Below, in pieces: positions 6,837-15,600 of a stretch of DNA of 30,496 nucleotides. A program made the translations under genes and the position numbers. The notes under the pieces are model-generated. The model was not told where the DNA came from and did no database searches. It saw only the letters and a list, made by a program, of their open reading frames with translations. Origin of the DNA: a virus; the IMG/VR virus record IMGVR_UViG_3300009130_000096, positions 1 to 30,496 of that record. The stretch is one strand, 5' to 3'. Each line of letters begins with the position of its first letter. Positions within the stretch are counted from its first letter, which is position 1.

Positions 6837-7580
6837 ATGAGTGAATTTAAGTTTCCAACTGAGGAGGTAGATTTACCTTCTAAAGGTTTAATTTATCCAA
6901 AAGAAAATCCACTTTCTATAGGCAAGATCGAAATGAAGTATATGACTGCTAAGGAAGAAGATATTTTAACAAATCAAAATTATATAAAACAAGGAGTAGT
7001 AATAGATAAGCTTCTAAAATCCTTGATAGTCTCCAAAGTAAACTATGATGAATTGATAGTAGGAGATAAAAATGCTGTATTAGTAGCAGCTCGTGTTTTA
7101 GGTTATGGTAAAGATTATGAGTTTTCTAAAAATGGAGAAAATGTAAGTGTAGACTTATCAACACTTGAAACTAGATATTTAGATGAATCTTCTATGATAG
7201 AGGGTAAAAATGAATTTGCATTCACACTACCTCATACAGACACAAAAATTACCTATAAACTTTTAACTACTAAAGACGAAAAGAAAATTGAGGCTGAAAT
7301 TAAAGGTCTTAAAAAAATCAACAAACAAGCATCTCCTGAATTATCTACAAGATTAAAGCATATGATTACTTCAGTTAATGGAGAAACAGAAGATAAGCAA
7401 ATAAGAGAGTTTGTTGATACTTATTTCTTAGCTAGAGACTCTAGAGCATTTAGAGAACATCTTAAAGAAACTCAACCAGATGTAATCATGAAATTTGATT
7501 ATGTAGGTGAAAATGGTGTAGAGGAGGATGCTGTCATACCAATGACTGCCGGGTTTTTTTGGCCTGACTCTGGAGTATAG
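6837..7580 (+). CDS. Tail assembly chaperone / gp26-like baseplate assembly protein (zero-frame product)
   Basis: This 247-aa protein begins with FPTEEVDLPSKGLIYPKENP followed by KYMTAKEEDILTNQNYI. That opening is typical of the T4 gp26-like 'base plate protein' family found just ahead of the tape measure in T4-like phages. It is cytoplasmic and thought to act in tail initiation rather than stay as a main virion part. The C-terminus TAGFFWPDSGV ends at a TAG 18 bases after a T7 run (7554-7560). Within that overlap a second ORF opens in another frame with no start of its own at its 5' end. I therefore predict this gene makes both the 247-aa form and a longer frameshifted form, as tail chaperone genes of many phages do. 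Confidence 0.85.
   Translation: MSEFKFPTEEVDLPSKGLIYPKENPLSIGKIEMKYMTAKEEDILTNQNYIKQGVVIDKLLKSLIVSKVNYDELIVGDKNAVLVAARVLGYGKDYEFSKNGENVSVDLSTLETRYLDESSMIEGKNEFAFTLPHTDTKITYKLLTTKDEKKIEAEIKGLKKINKQASPELSTRLKHMITSVNGETEDKQIREFVDTYFLARDSRAFREHLKETQPDVIMKFDYVGENGVEEDAVIPMTAGFFWPDSGV
7551..7563 (+). other. Predicted programmed +1 or -2 frameshift site (GGGTTTTTTTGGC)
   Basis: Zero-frame reading is GGG TTT TTT TGG, ending at TAG 7578-7580. The downstream frame begins after a TGA at 7543-7545 and is open to 7857, so the overlap is only about 33 bases and contains the T7 run. From P-site TTT at 7557-7559, a +1 slip (to 7558-7560) or a -2 slip (to 7555-7557) both keep perfect TTT pairing, and both lead into GGC CTG ACT. 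The fusion would be about 339 or 340 aa. Confidence 0.7.
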
Positions 7581-7857
7581 AAAATACTTATTCCAACAAA
7601 TACATGATATAGTATACCATGGTAATGGTGGATATGATTACCATACTGTATACAATATGCCTATATGGCTAAGAAACTTCACTATTAAACAAATAATAGA
7701 TTGGAGGGATAAAGAAAACAAAGCTATGGAAAAAGCTTCCAAAGGAAAAAATACTACCTCCACCAACATAGGAGATCCCATTCCAGAACATATGAAAGGC
7801 ATCTTAAATGATACTAAACGCCAATCTAATTATACTATACAAAGGGCTAAAAAATAG
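7561..7857 (+). CDS. Second frame of the tail chaperone pair (gp51-like position), probably made as a fusion
   Basis: From the shift site this frame encodes LTLEYRKYLFQQIHDIVYH, then GGYDYHTVYNMPIWLRNFTIKQIIDWRDKE and a Lys-rich tail ending RAKK, about 98 residues. The first ATG in the frame is at 7657, which would give only 66 aa and discard a plausible, ordered upstream segment. No ATG or alternative start fits in 7546-7656. The tape measure gene follows directly, exactly where the extended chaperone of G/GT-type pairs lies, and the extended product normally binds the tape measure. The position also matches gp51-like factors. A separate 66-aa product from 7657 remains possible. Confidence 0.68.
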   Translation, partial: GLTLEYRKYLFQQIHDIVYHGNGGYDYHTVYNMPIWLRNFTIKQIIDWRDKENKAMEKASKGKNTTSTNIGDPIPEHMKGILNDTKRQSNYTIQRAKK

Positions 7858-7867
7858 TATTTCGTAA

Positions 7868-7875
7868 TATTTATA
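7868..7875 (+). promoter_or_regulatory. TATTTATA element upstream of the tape measure gene
   Basis: An exact TATTTATA in the context GTAATATTTATATCCAAAC ends 16 bases before the ATG at 7892. Confidence 0.53.
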
Positions 7876-7891
7876 TCCAAACATCATTGTA

Positions 7892-10207
7892 ATGGGTAAA
7901 GCTGAAGAAGAAGCAAAGAAAATAGCCGAAAGTGTAAAAAGGGCTAAAGAGACTATGGATGAGTTGTTATTCGCAACTCGTGACTTTGCATCTGAAGCAG
8001 CTAAAGCCGCAAAAGAATTAGGTTTTAATGCAATCCAAGCAGCTGAAACTAGAAAAGCATTTAGAGATTTAGCTAAAGTTCAAGAAGAAATAGCCTTAAG
8101 TATAGAAGATGTAAACGATGGTATGAAATCCATGGCGGATGTCTCTAAAACCCAAGTAAAATTAGATCAAAGGAAGAAAAAACTTCAATTAGAATTAAAT
8201 CAATCCCTTTCAGCAAACGTAAAAAAACACGTTGATATTGAAAAGATTTTAAAAGGGGAATTTGATGTAACAAATGATATCTTAAAAAAAGGGGTTCCTA
8301 TATCTAAAAAACAAGCAGATTTACTTAAAATATACCAAGAACAATTTAAAACTCTACAGGAAACTGAAGATGAAATGGATCAAATTTCTGATAGAGCTGC
8401 TCAAATAGAAGGGGGATTAGGGGGAACTGGAAAGGCTTTAAAAGGTTTATCAAAATTATTTCCTAAATTAGGAATAGATAAAGCAGTCCAAGAAGGAAGA
8501 GAACTTTCAGCATCATTAACTAAAGGAACAGATGGAGCAGCAGGATTAGGAGTTAAAATGCAAACAGCAGCTAAAATGCTAGATAGTGTAGGTGGTGGTA
8601 TGTTAAAAGCAGTAGGACCAGCAGCTATTTTATCTAAAATGTTTAAATCTATTAAAGAGGTAGATAAAGCATCTGGTGAGTTTGCTAAAAACATGGGAAT
8701 ATCTTATAAAGAAGCTTTAGCATTAAGAGGTGAAATGAGTAGAGTTGCAGATTCCACCAAAGATATTATGGTTGACTCTAAAAGCTTAATGGAGACTCAA
8801 GTAAGATTAAATGAATACTTTGGTCAAACCGTTAAATTTTCAGGGGATCTTGCGGCAGATATGGATTCCATATCTAAAAGAACTAAAATGTCTGCTGATA
8901 CTCAAGGAATATTAGCCATGGAGTCCTTAAGAACAGGAAAAGGGGCTAAAGATATATTAAAAACAATAAATCTCCAAGTATTGGAGATGAACAAGCAAAA
9001 GGGCTTGAACATGAGTTTCAAACAAGTTCAAGATGCTATAGGTAAGACCTCTAAAGCACTTCAATTAACATTTAAAGGAAGCACAAAAGAATTGGTTAAG
9101 CAAGTAATGTCCGCTAAAAAATTAGGGGCTAATATGGAAACTATAAATAGTATAGCCTCCAGTTTACTAGATTTCGAAGGCTCTATTCAAGCAGAACTTG
9201 AAGCAGAATTATTACTTGGAAAAGAAATTAACCTAGAGAAAGCAAGACAATTTGCTCTTGAAGGAGATATGGGTAAAATGGCAGATGAAGTTCTTAAAAA
9301 TAGGGCAATTATGAATGCCTTTGAAACCAAAAATGTTATTGCTCAAGAAGCAGCAGCAAAAGCTTTAGGTTTATCTAGAGACCAATTAGCCGAGATGGTT
9401 ATGGAACAACAAAAGCAAAAAACTCTTCAAGATGCTTTTGGTGATAAAGTAACTGATATGAATGCAGCTCAAGAGGAATATAACAGATTAAGAGCAAGTG
9501 GATTATCAGCGGAGCAAGTAGCGGAGCAAATGAAGGATGATGACTTAGCTAGACAGATGGAATCCGTATCCCAAGCAGAACAATTAGAAGCCGCAATGAC
9601 AAGAATTCAAGAAATTTTTGTTCAAATAGCCGAACCTGTTTTAGGGCTTGTACAAGGAATAATGGATATGGTAGGTGGAGCCCAAAACTTAGCAGCCATT
9701 TTAAAAGGTATACTTATTACATATGTAGCGATTAAATCTGCTAATATGATTTTAGGGGCAATGGGAAAAACCCAAATAGGAATCCAAAGTACCTTAGCAG
9801 CTATAACAGCAACAAAAGCAACAGCTGAAATCTCAGCAGCCTCAGCCTTAACTCTTGGTATAGGTGTAGCCGCTATTATTGCAGGGATAGCAGCAGGGGT
9901 AATGGCAATGAGAAGCCAAGCCTCAGATGCAAAATCATCAATGAAAGATGGTGTTATTGGTCCAGGTGGTGAAATGGTAGTATCTGGCCCTAAGGGTTCT
10001 ATTCAATTAGACAAAGATGATTCTATTATAGCAGGTACAGATTTAGGAGGTAAAGGTGGAGGAGCAAAAAGAGATGCAGCTCTAATTGCTAAAGTAGAAC
10101 AACTTATAGCCGTAAATCAACAAATATTAGCTAAATCCCCAATAATAGAAATGCAAGGAAATGAAGTGGGTCAAGGAATTAACACAGACTCACGAGCAGT
10201 TCAATAA
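7892..10207 (+). CDS. Tail tape measure protein
   Basis: This 771-aa protein sets tail length and occupies the tube lumen until DNA ejection. Its first 200 residues are Lys/Glu/Ala-rich and helical (EEEAKKIAESVKRAKETMDE). A long Ala/Lys/Met-rich helical body follows, with a hydrophobic region near residues 600-675 (ILKGILITYVAIKSANMILG and LTLGIGVAAIIAGIAAGVMA). Such hydrophobic segments are usual in tape measures and may enter the host membrane. The tail of the protein is a Gly-rich beta-like stretch (VIGPGGEMVVSGPKGSIQLD) and a short coiled coil. Taking the common rule of about 0.15 nm per residue, the tail would be roughly 115 nm, which is my estimate. It follows the chaperone pair, as expected. 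Confidence 0.9.
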   Translation: MGKAEEEAKKIAESVKRAKETMDELLFATRDFASEAAKAAKELGFNAIQAAETRKAFRDLAKVQEEIALSIEDVNDGMKSMADVSKTQVKLDQRKKKLQLELNQSLSANVKKHVDIEKILKGEFDVTNDILKKGVPISKKQADLLKIYQEQFKTLQETEDEMDQISDRAAQIEGGLGGTGKALKGLSKLFPKLGIDKAVQEGRELSASLTKGTDGAAGLGVKMQTAAKMLDSVGGGMLKAVGPAAILSKMFKSIKEVDKASGEFAKNMGISYKEALALRGEMSRVADSTKDIMVDSKSLMETQVRLNEYFGQTVKFSGDLAADMDSISKRTKMSADTQGILAMESLRTGKGAKDILKTINLQVLEMNKQKGLNMSFKQVQDAIGKTSKALQLTFKGSTKELVKQVMSAKKLGANMETINSIASSLLDFEGSIQAELEAELLLGKEINLEKARQFALEGDMGKMADEVLKNRAIMNAFETKNVIAQEAAAKALGLSRDQLAEMVMEQQKQKTLQDAFGDKVTDMNAAQEEYNRLRASGLSAEQVAEQMKDDDLARQMESVSQAEQLEAAMTRIQEIFVQIAEPVLGLVQGIMDMVGGAQNLAAILKGILITYVAIKSANMILGAMGKTQIGIQSTLAAITATKATAEISAASALTLGIGVAAIIAGIAAGVMAMRSQASDAKSSMKDGVIGPGGEMVVSGPKGSIQLDKDDSIIAGTDLGGKGGGAKRDAALIAKVEQLIAVNQQILAKSPIIEMQGNEVGQGINTDSRAVQ

Positions 10208-10213
10208 CTTAAA

Positions 10214-10221
10214 TATTTATA
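10214..10221 (+). promoter_or_regulatory. TATTTATA element upstream of the 78-aa gene
   Basis: An exact TATTTATA in the context TTAAATATTTATAACAAAC ends 24 bases before the ATG at 10246. It would serve the 78-aa gene and possibly the baseplate genes behind it. Confidence 0.55.
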
Positions 10222-10245
10222 ACAAACAAATTAAAACATAATATC

Positions 10246-10482
10246 ATGGGATTAAGAAATAAATTAACAACACAAGGTTCTCCATTATCAAAAGCAAATG
10301 GAGCAACTCCCCCAACACCAATAGGAGCAACAGATCAATCTAAACTTCAAAATACTTATTCTATTAATGGTAACCCTAATGTTCCCAATAAACCATCACC
10401 ATCAACACTAGATTTAAATGGTCAAACCCCATCAAATCAATATAGAAATACTGCACCACCAGAAGGAGTAGGAAGAATTTAA
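10246..10482 (+). CDS. Small Pro/Asn-rich protein, 78 aa
   Basis: Low-complexity composition dominates: Pro, Asn, Thr, Ser and Gln with almost no hydrophobic core (PPTPIGATDQSKLQ; NVPNKPSPSTLDLNGQ). It is probably disordered. It starts with MGLRNKLTTQGSPLSK, ends 8 bases before the next ATG, and is thus in the baseplate operon. Its head resembles the disordered N-terminal part of the next protein in style, so it might be a small linker or chaperone-bound baseplate peptide, but I do not recognise it. Confidence 0.7.
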   Translation: MGLRNKLTTQGSPLSKANGATPPTPIGATDQSKLQNTYSINGNPNVPNKPSPSTLDLNGQTPSNQYRNTAPPEGVGRI

Positions 10483-10490
10483 AAAAATAA

Positions 10491-12314
10491 ATGTCATTAC
10501 TTAACCTACAAACTGATTTAAAATCACTTAAGTTTGGAGTTGGTCCTTCTTATGATAGACCTGGATTAGGAAATAGTGGTCAACCATATATAACAACCCC
10601 TATTCCATCAGATACCCCTCCAAGCCAGGGAACAGTTCTGGATCAGATAAACGATTTTTTATCTCCAATTCCTAATTCCCCTGATTTTTTACTTAGAGGG
10701 GGGATTAATGCAGCTAGAGATACTGCAACTGATGTACTTAGGTTAGGTAAATTTTTTACTAATTTAAAAAGTTCTGCAGGAGTTTCTTTTGTAGCAAAAC
10801 AAAATAGCTTATCTCAAATAGCAGTAAGAACTCAAGCAAGTGGAGAAGTACAAAATGAAGGAGTTTATACTCCTTTATCTACATTAGCCCAAGCAGGTAT
10901 AAATTTTGTAGGAGGTCATGTTGATAAACAAGGGATTAATGGAGTTACTAAATATGAAAGTTTAGCAAGAAATGAAATAACAAACCTTACAGGAAATCCA
11001 AATTCTTTAGGAGGATCCATTAATATAACAGATGAAGCAGATAATAGGTTAATCCAATTAGCAAAAGTAAAAATTGGAAAACTATATAATGTATCTACAA
11101 AAAGAAAAAAAATAACCCAAATATCCAACCAAGATGGGATTATTTTAGAATATAATGGAGGACCTAATTCAACTTTAGGTGTTGGAAGTACTCAAATAAA
11201 ATTAGCAAAAAACAATAAAGGGGGATTTTTAACAACTGTATATGATAATAGCTTAACTCCTAATTATTTAACTTGGGGGTCAAATAACATGATGGCCATA
11301 GGATTAGGATTTGAAGCAGATTTATATAGAGATACTAAATGGATACCAAATACCTGGAATAACCCCTACCATAACACCATACAAGATTTTAGAGAACCTT
11401 TATTAAAAGATAAAAAAACCTCTACTATAATGGGCATAGCCCCAGCTTATAATGATCCTGATAAAAGAATAGATGGCCCCGCAGGTTCAAGAATAAATTA
11501 CACATCCCCTGGACAAAGAGGAAATGTTATCAACTATTCTAAGGGTAAAATTGTTAACGGAAAAGTATCTGTAGTTGATCGTATTAACTTTCAACCCCTA
11601 TATAAATCCTCTGAGGTTACAGGTGATAAAGATAAAAAAAATGATTTAGTCAAATTTAGGATAGCAGCTGTATTAAGAGATAATAAAAAAGTTTTTATGC
11701 ACTTTAGAGCTTTTATAAATTCATTCTCTGATAGTTATAATGCTTCATGGGACTCTATAAAATATATGGGAAGAGGTGAAGACTTTTACAAATACAATGG
11801 ATTTGGTAGAAAAATTTCATTATCGTTCACGGTAGCAGCGCAATCAAAACCTGAATTAATGGCCCAATATAAAAAACTAAATTTTTTAGCTTCAACTCTA
11901 GCACCGGATTATGGTAAGAGTGGTTATATGGGGGGTGTTATGACTACTTTAACAGTAGGAGCTTGGTGTTACGAACTTCCTGGTTTTATTAATAGTTTAG
12001 GTTTAGAAGTTCCAACTGAATCACCTTGGGAAATTGCTGTTCCTGCTACTGAAAAAGATGCTGATACTGGAAATCCAATTTCTTCAGATAAAACAGTTAA
12101 AGAAATGCCTCACATATGTAATGTAAGCATGGAATATACACCTATTCATACATTCAGACCAGAATTACAAGATAATGATTATTATGGTAGTAAAGGTGAA
12201 GTTAGTAAATATGGAGACCAACATTATTTAGGTCTTACTAACAAATATAATAATAATTATGTTCCTGTTAGTTTATCTGATGCAGAAACACCAAATTCTA
12301 AACAATCAACGTAA
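10491..12314 (+). CDS. Baseplate protein, possibly tail-tube cap/initiator type
   Basis: The N-terminal 90 residues are Pro/Ser-rich and probably extended. The middle is variable. The C-terminal third carries the recognisable part, KKVFMHFRAFINSFSDSYNASW, then SIKYMGRGEDFYKYNGFGRKISLSF. The pattern (FRA.I..FSDSY...W....Y.GR.E.FY.Y..F.R.I.L.F) is shared by phage proteins that join the tube to the baseplate, such as T4 gp48/gp54-like proteins. A later stretch, QYKKLNFLASTLAPDYG, supports this. The product is 607 aa, longer than gp48 (about 364) or gp54 (about 320), so the match is by pattern only. Its TAATG stop/start overlap with the LysM-like gene implies coupled translation. Confidence 0.7.
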   Translation: MSLLNLQTDLKSLKFGVGPSYDRPGLGNSGQPYITTPIPSDTPPSQGTVLDQINDFLSPIPNSPDFLLRGGINAARDTATDVLRLGKFFTNLKSSAGVSFVAKQNSLSQIAVRTQASGEVQNEGVYTPLSTLAQAGINFVGGHVDKQGINGVTKYESLARNEITNLTGNPNSLGGSINITDEADNRLIQLAKVKIGKLYNVSTKRKKITQISNQDGIILEYNGGPNSTLGVGSTQIKLAKNNKGGFLTTVYDNSLTPNYLTWGSNNMMAIGLGFEADLYRDTKWIPNTWNNPYHNTIQDFREPLLKDKKTSTIMGIAPAYNDPDKRIDGPAGSRINYTSPGQRGNVINYSKGKIVNGKVSVVDRINFQPLYKSSEVTGDKDKKNDLVKFRIAAVLRDNKKVFMHFRAFINSFSDSYNASWDSIKYMGRGEDFYKYNGFGRKISLSFTVAAQSKPELMAQYKKLNFLASTLAPDYGKSGYMGGVMTTLTVGAWCYELPGFINSLGLEVPTESPWEIAVPATEKDADTGNPISSDKTVKEMPHICNVSMEYTPIHTFRPELQDNDYYGSKGEVSKYGDQHYLGLTNKYNNNYVPVSLSDAETPNSKQST

Positions 12315-12613
12315 TGGATCGTTATAGTAGTATACCAACAACAAAATCACCTGAAGGAAAAAGAATGTACACCACTGTACGTTATCCTGATGTACCTAGA
12401 TCTTTTGAAGACACATATGTCTATACAACAGTAGGAGACAGATTTGATACTTTAGCACAACAATATTATGGAGATTCTTCACTTTGGTGGATTATTTCTA
12501 TTTCAAATGATAATTTAGATCAAAACTCATTAACCCCACCAGTAGGGTCCCAAATTAGAATACCATCAAACCCAAACCCAATAATAGCAGAATATGAAGC
12601 TATAAATAGTTAA
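12314..12613 (+). CDS. LysM-like baseplate wedge protein (gp53-like)
   Basis: The 99-aa protein contains a LysM-type segment: YVYTTVGDRFDTLAQQYYGD, SSLWWIISISND, then SLTPPVGSQIRIPSNP. This is the classic order of a two-helix LysM with the closing hydrophobic strand. In T4, wedge protein gp53 carries such a fold, and P2-like gpX proteins are short LysM tail proteins. Location between two baseplate genes supports a structural use rather than free peptidoglycan binding. The start overlaps the previous stop by one base. The last codons overlap a TATAAATA string (12601-12608), which is the T4 late -10 sequence. Confidence 0.82.
   Translation: MDRYSSIPTTKSPEGKRMYTTVRYPDVPRSFEDTYVYTTVGDRFDTLAQQYYGDSSLWWIISISNDNLDQNSLTPPVGSQIRIPSNPNPIIAEYEAINS
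12601..12608 (+). promoter_or_regulatory. TATAAATA, T4-late-promoter-like sequence before the 1242-aa gene
   Basis: An exact match to the T4 late promoter -10 consensus TATAAATA lies 17 bases before the ATG at 12626. It sits inside the last codons of the LysM-like gene. The same string also occurs by chance in coding DNA of this A/T-rich genome, so support is modest. Confidence 0.25.
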
Positions 12614-12625
12614 AATTAAATAGTT

Positions 12626-15600
12626 ATGGCAAATCTTTTAGGTGAACCTTTTAGAGAATATGTAGATGACCAAATAAGGGTTAGACAAGAAGTCCATGGT
12701 AAGACAAATAGAACTACTAAAGAACTTCAATATCTTAATACTCGTAATGCTTGGATCAAAATGGCATCAGCTGTAAGTATAGATGAGGATAGATTAGACT
12801 TATTAAAAAATTTAACTGAATTTGATAAAAATGGGAAACCTGTAAAAAGGTCAAGAAATAATGAGTTATTACGAGGAATATATGATGGGAAAAATTTAGC
12901 ATTAAAAAATGTATTATTTGGGGGTTTAACTAGTTTTGGTAGTATCTACAGAACCAAAGAGGATAATGAAATAGAGGAGTATAATAAACAATACCGAAGT
13001 GGAATCACAGGTACCTCTTATTCACGAGCTTATGGTGTTGGAGGAACAGACCAATTTGGTTATTCTCCTATGCCAGGTATAACAGACATGAGCTTTAAAT
13101 GTTTGAATAGAGGTTCTATTAAAAAAATGTCTCTTAATATTAAATGTCATAATAGATCTCAATTTGATGTTATAGATGTACTTTATTTAAGATTAGGATA
13201 TTCAGTATTTGTAGAATGGGGGTATGATAAGTATTTGGATAATGATGGGGAATTAATTAATATGGGTCCTACCTTAATTGATAGAGAATTTTGGGAAGAT
13301 AAATATGATAAATCTGATTATTCAAAATGGCTTCCAGAAATAGAGGCCCAAAGAGCAAAAACCTCAGGAAATTATGATGGTGCTTTTGGGGTAGTATCAA
13401 ATTTTTCTTGGACGTTTGAAGATGATGGAACTTATAATATTTCTTTAGAAGTAACAAGTTTAGGAGATATAATAGAATCTCTAAAAGTTAATTTACCTTC
13501 TGTTTATTTATCTAAAGGAGATGCTTTTTATTCTAGAAAGTATGCAAGAATGTTAGAAAATACCCAAGGAGATGGAAAAGTAGACCAGGATACTTTTTAT
13601 TCAACCCTGTACCCTGGCTTATGGGAATCCATAGAGAGTTGGGTAAAAAGGGTAACAACTACAACTGATTTCACTTCAAGACCATCCCTAGAAAAAATAC
13701 GAGCTGCAAGATTTGAGGAATGGGACCCAAAAGGGGAAATTGCCCAACTTGCCTTCAGAGCAAATTATTTCGAAAAAGTTAAAGGATCTCTAAAAGAGGA
13801 TCATGTATTCTTAGATAATGAGGGAAATGAATGGAAAAATTCCATAATACAAGAAATAACCCAAGAGACTAATAAGAATGAAAAAGATTATGATATAAAA
13901 CAATCAGAAATTAGAAATGCTGTTGAATATGCTATAGCTAAGTATTATGATGAAAATTGGGTAAGGGGGTTTAAAAAACTTGATGAAAGGGATTTAAAAT
14001 CCCCATATGATTTAAAACAAAGTTCATTCCCTCTAGAAGGAAGAGTTGGAAAATCCCTAGAGGGAGTTAAAAAAATAAAAGTGAAAGATCGTTTTACCTA
14101 TAACTCCAGAGAAGAGGAAATAGAAAATACCCCAGCAACCCAAGATATTTCATTCCCCTTAATGGCATGGAAAGATGATAAAAGAGTTTTAGTCAATCTC
14201 CAATATCAAAGAAAAGAACGCCTATTTGAAGATTTTGCAGGGGTTGTAACAAATTCTTTTTGGAAGATAACCGAAGGTAGTTTTAATATTAGAAAACCTT
14301 TCAGTGATTTTTATACAAATCAAAAAATAAAAGATTCTTTTAAAACAATATTTACCTCAGAATGGGATACTAAGATATCTCCCCCTAATAATATTGATGT
14401 ATATGGGGATGGAGAAATCAAAAAAGGGGATATATACAATGGGTATAGATATAATCAAAAATATAGTTATGGAATAGAAATGGATTTTCTAAAACTCCAA
14501 GTATTTAATTATTTTTCCCAAGAAACAAATAAATCGTTAAGTGTTCCCATAACCAAAGATAATGAAACCATTCAAAAATTGGAACAAGAAAAGGAATTTC
14601 AAGAAAAGGAAGGAAAAACATTTGCAAAACAAGCAGAATTAGATAAAGCGTTAAGTGCTAGGGCACAAACCATAAGTGATTACAAAAACCAAAATAAAAA
14701 TAGAATTTATAGGTTTTTTTATGATATAAGACAAAATAACCCAAATTTTCAAATTCGAACATTAGGTAAATTAAAACTCCCAGGAAAAAAAATAATAGGA
14801 AAAGTTAAAACTTATATTGATATATCCCCTTTTCAGGAAGAACTTGGAGAATTTTGGGAAACCATAAAAAACCAGGGTAACCAAGCAGAAAAAGATTTCA
14901 AAGAATTTAACAATCCAGAAACATCTCCAGAAAGAAAGGCAGAATTAAACAAACTTATTAGAAAAAGAATGGAGAAAGCTAGGAATATAAACCAATCAAT
15001 TTTCTCTCTACCAGAAGTAATAAACCAATCAAGATACAAAAATTTACTATTTTTAGATAAATTAACCCCAGTAGATAATCAAGGGTATATTAGATTAGGA
15101 GCTTTCTTAAATTATTTAAATACAAATGTTATACCTAAAATAGATAGTGGAACACAAGAGGGATATCCTATAATATCTATAGATACTAATACTAGAACAA
15201 ATATATGTTATGTTATAGATAATGTAGTTTCTTTGGATATACAAAAAATAATAATAAACAATGATTATTTTATTAATGGTTTAACTAAACCCCAAGACTC
15301 TACTTCAGGAAATATTATTCCTATTTTCCCCAATGCATCTAAGTATGTAATGGGAGTAAAACAGGGAGAATTAAAATATGGCCAGATAATGAATATATAC
15401 TTCAGCTTTGATCGTTTGCAAGAAATATTTGATACGACCGTAGATAAAAGTGATGTTTATTTATTTGGAGCTTTAAAAGATATATGTTCAGATATAAATG
15501 AATGTTTAGGAAATATTAATAATATAGAACCCGTAGTAGATGAAAATAATGTTATTCATTTTATAGAACAAACTTCTATTCCTGGAGTAGAAGAAATTGC

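Noticed and set aside
8401-8694. 97-aa antisense open frame inside the tape measure gene
   Set aside because: A Pro/Ser/Leu-rich mirror of an Ala/Gly/Lys-rich coding strand; no independent signal.
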